This document shows positions 1 through 64,000 of a DNA stretch of 64,000 nt, one piece after another (within the stretch, counting starts at the first letter, position 1; every line of letters starts with the position of its first letter). The notes below the pieces were generated by a model that was not told where the DNA came from, searched no databases, and was given only the letters and a program-made list of their open reading frames with translations. Origin of the DNA: Ophthalmolycus amberensis (Eukaryota > Chordata > Actinopteri > Perciformes > Zoarcidae). The stretch is taken from positions 186,001 through 250,000 of the forward strand of contig JAFEUB010001120.1 in assembly GCA_024529925.1 (NCBI GenBank), written 5' to 3'. The position numbers and the translations under genes are program-made.

Positions 1-1920
1 AACCTCAGTTGATTCAAAACATGCTTGGAGCTGCTCTGCTGAAGGCAGTTTTGCGGTGCCGCTAATCACCGGTGTGCAGATTGAAATCAACAGGAGGAGA
101 GCTAGTTAGCTGTTAGCAGCCGGTGGGCAGCACAGTCCTGCAGGCAGCTAACGGCTAACGATAACCGAGGTTCCATTGAATTACATTGTGATGTGTTAAG
201 GCTCTGTACTGTAAAGATGGCTATTGAGCGAAAGTAAATGATAACGTTATTGTGATGTTTTCAGGTGTTATTTTGTAAAATGTCGTTTTAGGCGAGAAGC
301 TTGTATAAATACAGTTTGAGAGTAATATTAAATAGATTTTAGAGAGGGAATTGTGACCCGTTTAACTTACTGAAACTAGCTTTAATTAACCAGCATACAT
401 GAATGAAACTAATGATGCCAAGATTTCTTTTTAATCAAAGCAAATATGTATTTCCTAATCTGAATTTAGTTTTTATGCAAATAAGCACTATAAATGACAA
501 TAACAAGGAAAAAAGGACACTGACTTCGGGAGGGTTGAAATTGTTTTCCTGAGACATTTGCTAAAAATGTTGGTCTGGAGCCTTGAATCCAGAAGTTAAT
601 ATGGCACCTGAGTGCATTATACGAGTTTTGTTTTGACAGATAATATTATTGATGCTTTCATTAGACGTGTATTTCTAGCAAGTCCTGGAAAATGCTTAGA
701 TATGTACATAAACCTTACAGTAATGTACAGTATAGTGCTGTAACTTTGTTTTATTCTGTTACAGGTCTTCTGATGTGAAGGCGTGGTTGGATGTTGTCAC
801 TGAAATGAGCAGCGATTCCCATTCGTTCTACTTAATGTTAATCCAAGTGAGAATACTTGTTGGCTAAACGTTGAGCCTGAGCACTTTAGGTCAATTTGCC
901 TTATATTATTATTTAAACCTATTTGTTTTGTTGACTTCCTTCAAAGATTTGCAAGCCAGCTGCACCATTGTTCCTTGAAAGCAAAATAAATCTTAGTTAA
1001 GTTTTATTAAGATTAGGTGTTCTCCTCGTGCAGGGTCTTTACATTAATAATGTTGATGGATGTTCAGTTCATTTTTTGTATCTACTTTTAACGGTTCAAA
1101 GAGTGTTTTTTTATGTTTAAAGAAAAATATATGAAGTCTGACAATAAGAACTGCAGTGTTGGTTAAGGCAAGGTGAACAAAATATAAAGTAGCCGAGCAC
1201 ACATTTTATAGGACATTTGTATATTGGTCTTCTTTGTTCATTTTGAGTTTTAGTGACCTTTGACAGGAAATATTTTTCCAGATTAAATAAAAGTTTGGTG
1301 TGAATTTGTTGCCTTCTGTTGAATTAATATTGTTGACTGGAAAAAAGTACTTTTCAGGTGCATCATCAATCTCAGTTGATGCTTATTTTGCTTTCACATA
1401 CTTTGTTCTCTTAACTAGTAGTGAGACAGAGGTTCATTAAGTACTGTGTGAAAACGGAAAAGTCCTATTAGCTTTATAGAAATTCCACTTTTTACCACTA
1501 GAGAGCGGTGTTGAGCCATGGCTGCTAGTTCATAGTAGGTCATGGATCAGGCACTGCTGTGACGCCATGACATGCATCCGTAACCATTCAACCAGTGTTA
1601 TGTGGTGTCTATTTACATTAGTTTTAGTGAATGGAAACTTAACTTTACAGTATGTGAGGTACTACAATGGCCGTCAAATCCGTTACTAACCCAAATCACC
1701 ATAGGCAGTTTTTACCTGTTCAGTTCCACAAATTGTTTAATTTACAAGACAAATATTACCAGGAAACACGTTTTGGATCAACGGTACGCGTATACATATT
1801 TGCCTAAAGTAGCACAAATATATTAAGACTGAACAACCTGTTCTACCTCCCGATACACAGCTTCCACTGTAATGTCATCAATGTCTGGGGCTTGTGTAAA
1901 GGTCAGAAAATCTTTGGATT
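1..1920. other. Flanking DNA without a confident gene
   Basis: This stretch lies downstream of afadin. No ORF resembles a family I know. The first 180 bases are relatively GC-rich with repeated GCTAAC/GCTAGC words, which I associate with fish 5' UTRs, but that is a weak hint. A possible plus-strand exon is listed separately. The rest is AT-rich with nothing recognisable. Confidence 0.4.
765..846 (+). other. Possible exon of an unidentified plus-strand gene
   Basis: A T-rich tract ending in TTACAG precedes an 82-base segment that ends at CAA|GTGAGA, a good donor. One frame is open across it and has an ATG at 805 in the context GAAATGA (G at -3), starting MSSDSHSFYLML. If real, it would be transcribed convergently with afadin. 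No partner exon or homology was recognised, so this rests on splice signals alone. Confidence 0.15.
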
Positions 1921-1924
1921 TGTT

Positions 1925-2630
1925 GACTTCAAAGTTCAAAGTTTGCTTTATTGTCAATTCCACATGTACTGAACATACAGGGGAGTTGAAAAGACGTTTC
2001 TCTCTAGTCCAACATAAACCATAAAGTGAGTAAAGTGCAATAGATTAAAAAACATTAAAAACATTAAAACATTTTGACAATATATATAATATAATAAGAT
2101 AAAAACAACAAAGCTATCAATCTGTATTTAGCAGCAGTTGGACATGGGGAGTCTTAAAAGAGAGGAGGGAGAGATTTCAGCGAGTTCAGCTTCCTAACAG
2201 CCTGGTGGACGAAGCTGTTTGAGAGTCTGGTGGTGCGAGCACGGAGGCTCCGGTATCTTCTCCCAGAGGGCAGGAGGCTGAAGAGACTGTGTGAGGGGTG
2301 GCTGGAGTCGCGCACAATCATGGTCACTTTGCGGGTGAGGCGAGTGTCATATATGTCCTGCAGGGAGGGGAGTGAGGCACCAATGATCCTTCCAGCTGTG
2401 TTCACTATGCGCTGCAGGGCTTTCCTGTTATAGTCAGTGCAGCTTCCGCCCCACACAGTGATGCAGTTTGTCAGGATGCTCTCAATGGTGCCTCGGTAAA
2501 AGGTGCACATGATGGGTGGTGGTGTTCTTGCCTTCTTTAGTTTGCGGAGAAAGTAGAGGCGCCTCTGGGCTTTCTTTACCAGTGATGTTGTGTTGGCTGT
2601 CCACGAGAGGTCCTCACTGATGTCCACTTA
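1925..2630 (-). mobile_element. 5'-truncated non-LTR retrotransposon (LINE) fragment
   Basis: An ORF at 2154-2627 on the minus strand encodes about 157 residues typical of the C-terminus of CR1/L2/Rex-type reverse transcriptases: SEDLSWTANT, VKKAQRRLYFLRKLKKA, FYRGTIESILTNCITVWGG and DSSHPSHSLFSLLPSGRRYR. Only the region after the catalytic core remains, so the copy is 5'-truncated and cannot move by itself. A 3' tail with an AATAAA-like signal runs to about 1925. The clade name (Rex1-like) is an inference; membership of the CR1/L2 group is fairly secure. Confidence 0.85.
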
Positions 2631-2643
2631 AAAATGTGTTCAT

Positions 2644-2647
2644 AAAA
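2644..2647 (-). terminator. RNA polymerase III terminator (TTTT)
   Basis: A run of four T on the minus strand begins seven bases past the discriminator base of the tRNA-Leu gene, the usual place for a Pol III stop. Confidence 0.7.
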
Positions 2648-2653
2648 GATACT

Positions 2654-2736
2654 TGTCAGAAGTGGGATTCGAACCCACGCCTCCAGGGGAGACTGCGACC
2701 TGAACGCAGCGCCTTAGACCGCTCGGCCATCCTGAC
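2654..2736 (-). tRNA. tRNA-Leu (anticodon CAG)
   Basis: An 83-base class II tRNA on the minus strand. The acceptor stem GTCAGGA pairs with TTCTGAC (one G-T), followed by discriminator A. Box A is TGGCCGAGCGG and box B is GGTTCGAATCCC. The anticodon loop TTCAGGT gives CAG, decoding CUG. A variable arm typical of leucine tRNAs is present. All stems are intact and the sequence resembles vertebrate nuclear tRNA-Leu(CAG), so a functional gene is likely. There is no intron and CCA is not encoded. Confidence 0.96.
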
Positions 2737-2764
2737 GATGAGTGTTAATTGGCCCAGGTTTGGG

Positions 2765-3075
2765 TACTAAAACGAAGCAAAGTCATAGTTAGTATGTCGA
2801 AAAAACATAGTATTATTAGTTAGTGGAAAAAGTCATGGTATAGTATGTCCAAAAAGTAAAAGAAAATCTTACGTTGCAAAAAAAAGTCCCAAAAATGTCT
2901 TGAAAAGTTATAGTATTCTATTAAACTGTTAAAGTGAAAGTATAGCATGTATAAATTTCATTAAAGGTACAGTACATAAGTCATAGTATAGTGTTATAAA
3001 GTCAGTATGCCATAAAGAATAACACATAATGTACAATTAGTTTGTAAAAAGTCACAGTACCAAACTATAAAAATA
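2765..3075. repeat. Degenerate tandem repeat of AGTCATAGTATAGTATGTC-like units
   Basis: Imperfect units with the core AAAGTCATAGTA and spacers rich in A recur about a dozen times. Period and spacing vary, so this is an old decayed minisatellite. It carries no coding potential. Confidence 0.55.
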
Positions 3076-3335
3076 CTCTAAAAGTCCTGCATCCAAAATA
3101 TTTGTCAAGTCAAACAGGGGTTTTCTTTTATGGAGAGAGAACCAATATAAATAACTGAAAGGAATTTAAACTAATGGTAAATAAAATAATAAATGAAGCA
3201 GTTAGTAAAGGGATTGATACTGACTGTGCGAGTGTTCGGAGGGAAAGCAGGGCGGAACCAGTCTGCCTGGAGGTATATAACCAGTGACGCAGTAACACAC
3301 GGTGTCGCAGAAAATACGGTCCGAAAATTAAGATA

Positions 3336-3780
3336 AAATAATCCTTTATTAGTCCCTCAGTGGGGAAATTACAGGATTACATCAGCATTGCTCACAAGTA
3401 ATAAAATAAAAGATAAAAATCAAGTAATATAATAAACTAAACAGTAAAACAGCAATAAAATAAGACAGTAAAGAAGAGTATTAAATATACCATTATATAC
3501 AGAATATACAGGCGGATCAGGTAAATACTTAAACGTATTGGATATTGCACCAGGTGAATGAATTAAAGTGTTCAAGTGTTAGTGGTCTACCGAGAGCAGT
3601 TTGTTGTGCAGCCTGACAGCAGCGGGGAGAAAGGACTTGCGGTACCTCTCCCTCAGACATCACACAAAATTGGACAAGCAAGTACCATCGAGATCGTATC
3701 GTGTGGAGATCTGCGGCCATCACTGCATGACTGACGACTCGGAAAGGTCTGGAGAGGCAGCCGGTAAGAGAGCTGACACT
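3336..3780 (-). mobile_element. Second LINE 3' fragment
   Basis: On the minus strand one frame reads RERYRKSFLPAAVRLHNKLL, a motif from the extreme C-terminus of CR1/L2/Rex-type LINE polymerases. It is followed by a 3' tail with CCCCACTGAGGGAC and TAATAAAGGATT, which resembles the usual end of this repeat class. Only a few dozen codons survive. The hAT element that follows inserted close to its truncated 5' side. Confidence 0.7.
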
Positions 3781-3806
3781 GCGTATAAACAACTAAGACT
3801 TTGAAG

Positions 3807-5320
3807 CAGTGGTGTATAGTAACGAAGTAGAAATACTTCGTTACTGTACTTAAGTCGTTTTTTTGGATATCTGTACTTTACTTTACTACTTATATTTCTG
3901 TTGACTTTTACTTTTACTTCACTACATTTTGCAAAGAAAACTGATACTCTTACTCCGATACATTTCCCCTGAAACCTTCGTTACTCGCTACAAAATCAAA
4001 TCTATCTTTAGAAACAAAATGAATCATGAGACCAGCGTCGGGGACCAAGCTTGTCACTTGAGTAAAAGTCTTAAAGTATCTGATATTTATTGTACTTAAG
4101 TATCAAAAGTAATTTTCTGATATTAAATGTACTTAAGTATTGAAAGTAAAAGTACAAGTAAATGCTGTTAATGAAAAAGCAAAGGGTCAGAATTTTGAGA
4201 ATTATGAAGTTTATTCCTTTAAGTGCTGTGGCCACCATGACCAAGGACATGGAGCTGTGTTGAACATAATTGGGTTGGCTGTGATCCATTCAGGAGCAAC
4301 AATGTTCAACATAATATATTGTACATAAGTATACTTTTGCATCTACTATGAACTTATCATAATTCTCCGAAAAGCAATATGACACTATGAAGGAGTTGTA
4401 ACAGTGCGTTTATAAGTATGCTCATTCCGACTAGAGGATGTAGAGGGCAAATGCAAAATATTATGTTCAGCAAAAAATATCCATTTGATGCATCAGGTCA
4501 GTGTTTTGAGAAAGGACACCTGCCTTGTAAACTCCTGTGGGCCTGATTTGAACACAATAGGCAAAGGTTTTGCTCAAGCTGAATCTGCAATTGGGTGACT
4601 GCTACCATCATAACTCCATCTGATCATCCACAACATGACTCAAATATCAAAACATGATCAATGCTAAAGCAGCACCGAACAACCCAGTCATTACTTGAAA
4701 CTGAAAAATGTCCTGTTCATCTTCAGAAGACAATTCTATTAGAATGTAAAGAAGCTACATTGTATTGGAATGTAAAGAAGTTACATTGTATTAGAATGTA
4801 ACTTCTTTACATTCAATTAGAATGTAAAGAAGCTACAGTGTATATAATGATTCCATTGAAGTTATTCCTTTTTTAAATGTTTTAGACGAGTCACTAATCA
4901 CTTTAAAAGAGTGATTATAGCTGATTTAACTTAGACATGAAATTGATCTTCTCATGTCGTTCTTTATACAATGATATAAATTCATACCCGTTTTATTGAT
5001 ATCTTACAAAAGTTACTCCTCATTTTTCGTGCGTTTTTCCTGCAAAAGTCCAGCAACATGAGTCTGTTTTGGCTTGTTACATGCATACTGTCTTTTCAAA
5101 ATAAACTTCCATCTTCACAGGAAACAACTAAGGTTTAGGCGATGAAACTACTTAGTTAGGTTTAGGAAAAGATCGTGGTTTGCGTTAAGATATCTACGGA
5201 AGTGGCGTTGCTTAAGTACGGAAGGTTTTCCGTACTATACTACTTTTACTGGAGTCATTTTCCAGTAAGGTATCTTTACTTTTACTCAAGTATGGCTTTT
5301 GGGTACTTTATACACCACTG
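3807..5320. mobile_element. Non-autonomous hAT DNA transposon, 1514 bp, with 8-bp TSD
   Basis: The element starts CAGTGGTGTATA and ends with its exact inverse TATACACCACTG. It is bounded on both sides by a perfect 8-bp duplication, CTTTGAAG, at 3799-3806 and 5321-5328. An 8-bp target duplication with CAGTGG termini is diagnostic of the hAT superfamily. The subterminal regions are full of TACTTAAGTA and AGTAAAAGT words seen in many fish hAT MITEs. No transposase ORF is present, so it must have been moved in trans. The perfect duplication suggests a fairly recent insertion. Confidence 0.93.
4735..4845. repeat. Short direct and inverted repeats inside the hAT element
   Basis: The word TAGAATGTAAAGAAGCTACA occurs several times in direct orientation, and its inverse TGTAACTTCTTTACATTC occurs in the same 110 bases. 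The segment could fold into a stem. Confidence 0.7.
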
Positions 5321-5328
5321 CTTTGAAG

Positions 5329-6239
5329 TGATGTGAAGCAAACTGCCGTCACCAGTTGGCTAGCATTAGCACGTAGCAATCTGCTCTGCACAGCTGCATA
5401 CACAGATCACCCTTTGTTTGTAATGCTGTTTCATGACTGACTGTCCACAAATGTTTTTTATCTGGTTGCAGTAAATTGTAATAGTCAGAGGTCAAATTAT
5501 TCACTGATGGTATTGTAAATATACATGATAGCATTAACTGTATTTATTAATATCAGGGCATTTTAGATTATAGGAGTTGACACTGGTGCTTTATTTAATC
5601 AAGCCATCATGAGGAGTTGTCTGTGTAAATTAATTTGTATATTTAATATGGGTTCTGTTTCTTTTCTATTTAAAGTTTTTTTTAACCTGAACGAACTGAA
5701 CTGAACCTACCAAAAATAAGAGGAAAAAGAAAAGGTTGTTTGGTTTCTGAGTGGAATCCAGTTGGGACCCTTCAGGTGGACTCGATCCTTTTCAAGTGGG
5801 GGAAATGCAGATGTTAAGAACATAACATAACAGTTAAAAAACGGATAACTTGACAATATTACTTCCAGTAATAGCAACAATTTATACTTAAGTATCAAAA
5901 ATACTGATTAAGAATGCCCCATCATGTCAGTGTGCACGTCATAAGTTACACTTTGTTATAGCTGGTCGAGGTGGAGCTTAAATATACACTGCAGCAGGGC
6001 AGTTCAACTGTAAAGTATTGTGTACATTAAAGCTCAATCTAAAAAAGTTAACGAAAGTATAGGCGTCAGAAAAAATGTAGTGCAGTAAAAATTGTTATCT
6101 AGTCAGACACAAAGTGGAAGTAAGAAGCATTACACAACGGAAATATTCAAGAAAAGTACAACAGTGTAAACAAATCAATCATCAGAGTAACACAATCAAT
6201 ATCTTCTCATAGACAAAATACCACACTGTCAGCCGGCAC
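5329..6239. other. Intergenic DNA between the hAT element and the afadin 3' end
   Basis: AT-rich single-copy-looking sequence. I see no ORF, RNA gene or transposon terminus here. Confidence 0.5.
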
Positions 6240-7959
6240 TGTTGAAAACTCTGTATTTATTAACGATTTACAAAAAGGCTAAACATGAAACCATTAAGAT
6301 GATTCAGTTAATTTCAAACTTAAAGGAGTTGTTGTGGGTGGGAGAGGCGGTAGTAGTGTAGTCTGTAGTGTTTTACAGCTCATTTATAGTAACAGTATCT
6401 TATCTCATGTAGAATTTTTTAGTGGAGGCTCCCGGAGAGAAGTAATTAAATAAATCCACACACAGGATGGAGTCAAACTGCAGACGTGAGATACATTTGA
6501 AACACAACTATTTTCCTATCTTTGTATTTTAGAACCGGGGGACATACCAGGGTCTGACGGGTGCGCTTTCTCTCCATCAGCAGTGTTGTATACAATCACA
6601 ATTCTGTCACCTTGACTCCGGTCCTACAAAAAAAAAAAAATAAATCACCTGGATCTCCCTGAACTACAGCTGGTGTAAAAATAGACAACTTTTTCTGTCT
6701 CTAATGCAGAACACACACATTATCACCACAGTACGAGAGGTCCCAACTGAAATCCACTTCTCAAAACAGTTTGGAGACACAGTTAATAGTAAAAACAAGT
6801 TTTTGTGCAAGTGTTTTTTTTTTCCCCCACAAGGTTTGAAATAAATATCTCTAAAGCAAAAGAGGACTTAAGAGTATTTCCTTTTTTTTAATATTTATTG
6901 TGAAAACCAACAATCACATTGTGAGTAGAAGAAATCCTTTTTCTGGCTTGAATTTCAGGTACAATCAATCAAATTAATCACACACAACTCTGCAAAAAAA
7001 AAAGACTATTAGATTTAAAATAAAATTAGTGTTACCTCAGATTGGGGCAGAACATTTAAAACATTAACTCCACTGACGGTAAGATGCAGCAGGGAGACAG
7101 TCCAGTTTTAGAAGTACGTCCTGATCGATTTTCCTGTGACCAAAATGCTGTTCCATCACATTAGTTTTGCAGTTTTTAGTCGCCTGGCAGGTTTCTACAG
7201 TAGTGAAAGAGTGAGACAGTCGTGGACCCAAATATTTACAGTAATGTTGTGCACTTAAAGATCTTTCTCCGGACCGTATGATCCTCGTCTGGAGAATCTT
7301 TCAGAGTTGATCTAAAACATCACAAAAAAAAAAAAAAAATTCCAATGCGTTCTTGCTACGGAATGAATTAACAGTGTTTCCACTTTCTAACAATTTAATA
7401 ATATTTAAAAAAAAAAGCAAATAAAGATTGGTCTGGAGCTCAACCCGGCATTTCTGCTGGCAAATAAAAATGCGAAAACATCATGATGCAGAAAAAGAGC
7501 ATTAAGATAACACCATAAAATTGTTCATAGTTCAGTGAGCTATTAAAAAAATAAAATAAAATAAAAATGAGAGTAGACCTTTCTCCATCCCGTCACCCCA
7601 AGAACCATTTTATAAACAAAAATATATCACCCTCTGTCGTGTGATTCTCAAATTCTCACGAGATACAATTAAAACTTTTTTTACAGTGCTTCATCATTAT
7701 ATATCTTTGACAGACCAACAAGGGGAAGAACAACTTTAAGCCATAAATGTCTCTCCTATCGCAACGATATAGCTACGTCAAAAAAAGTGAACGGTCCAGT
7801 TATTGAACGATTAAAATAAAAAAATAAAAAGGGGGGAAAAAAACAACACCAACGGAAGGAGACGGTCAGCGGCGGGATCTCCCGACCCGGTTTTGTCCCA
7901 CCCGCACCTTTAATGTTACCGTGGAGAGGTGGCGCTGGAAGGTGGACGGCTCGGGTCGA
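6240..7959 (-). other. afdn: afadin 3' untranslated region (extent estimated)
   Basis: This follows the afadin stop codon on the minus strand. Two AATAAA signals lie on that strand, at 6894-6899 and 6256-6261. I took the distal one as the main end because it precedes the drop into featureless DNA, but use of either is not shown by sequence alone. Confidence 0.45.
6256..6261 (-). promoter_or_regulatory. afdn: Candidate distal polyadenylation signal AATAAA
   Basis: An exact AATAAA on the minus strand about 1.7 kb past the stop codon. A second exact signal sits at 6894-6899 and would give a UTR of about 1.05 kb. Confidence 0.4.
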
Positions 7960-63695
<55,736 letters not shown>

Positions 63696-63712
63696 CTGTA
63701 ACGTACCAACCC

Positions 63713-63753
<41 letters not shown>

Positions 63754-64000
63754 CATACGGAGGAAGTTGTTAGAGCCGCAGGATCAAGGAGAGACTGGAG
63801 AGTTAGAACAGAAGGTAGTAGAGGGGTTTCTGTTTGAGTGGCAGCCAGAAGGAGCAGTTGTTACCTCAGGGATAGACTCATGCCCCGCCCACCCCTCCCT
63901 CTGAGCCAACCCGGTGTCGAGGGGAAGAGTGGTCACCACTGTCGCTCAGAAGACGATGCTTAATTAAACTGTCTTGATTTCTTTAGCATTTGAACGTGAG
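63696..64000. other. afadin intron at window end
   Basis: It begins with a (CA)n run (63716-63748). A weak exon-like segment near 63865-63938 was considered and not accepted. Confidence 0.5.

Noticed and set aside
63865..63938. Exon-like segment on the minus strand (donor CCTGAG|GTAACA, frame VTTLPLDTGLAQREGWAGHE)
   Set aside because: The acceptor is weak and the peptide matches no afadin sequence I know; the mammalian protein joins VIQ directly to KQK here.

Overview
The window is nuclear DNA from a bony fish, most likely a teleost. The main evidence is a vertebrate afadin gene split by many GT-AG introns, a nuclear tRNA-Leu gene, L2/CR1-type LINEs, hAT elements with 8-bp target duplications and abundant (CA)n microsatellites. 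The species cannot be named from the sequence.

The only recognisable host protein-coding gene is afadin (afdn, MLLT4/AF6), on the minus strand. Twenty-two coding exons were placed at base level between 63695 and 7960. Their splice phases agree at every junction and together give 1333 codons plus a stop. They encode the DIL (dilute-like) region, a PDZ domain, a proline-rich region, an acidic and charged coiled-coil region and the conserved C-terminus ending NELNTK. The RA domains, FHA domain and start codon lie beyond position 64000. A 3' UTR of about 1.7 kb follows the stop.

Layout. 1-6240 is flanking DNA with two 5'-truncated LINE tails, one intact tRNA-Leu(CAG) gene and a 1.5-kb non-autonomous hAT element with a perfect 8-bp target duplication. 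6240-28060 holds the 3' UTR and afadin exons for the second half of the PDZ domain through the C-terminus. 28061-57174 is a 29-kb intron inside the PDZ coding sequence. 57175-63695 holds the DIL and first PDZ exons.

The 29-kb intron is the unusual part. It contains a nearly complete L2-type LINE with one frameshift, a solo LTR, an internally deleted LTR element with its polypurine tract, and several hAT remnants. It also contains a cluster at 47.2-52.8 kb that I could not assign to a known family. The cluster has an intronless 652-residue coiled-coil ORF built of five 83-86-residue repeats, a head-to-head truncated copy and a decayed third copy. The two heads face each other across a palindrome carrying about ten TGATGTCA/TGACATCA octamers and two mirror-image TATA boxes. 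Arrays of long hairpin-forming minisatellite repeats flank the copies, and near-identical direct repeats bracket the whole cluster. This cluster is the best candidate for something undescribed.
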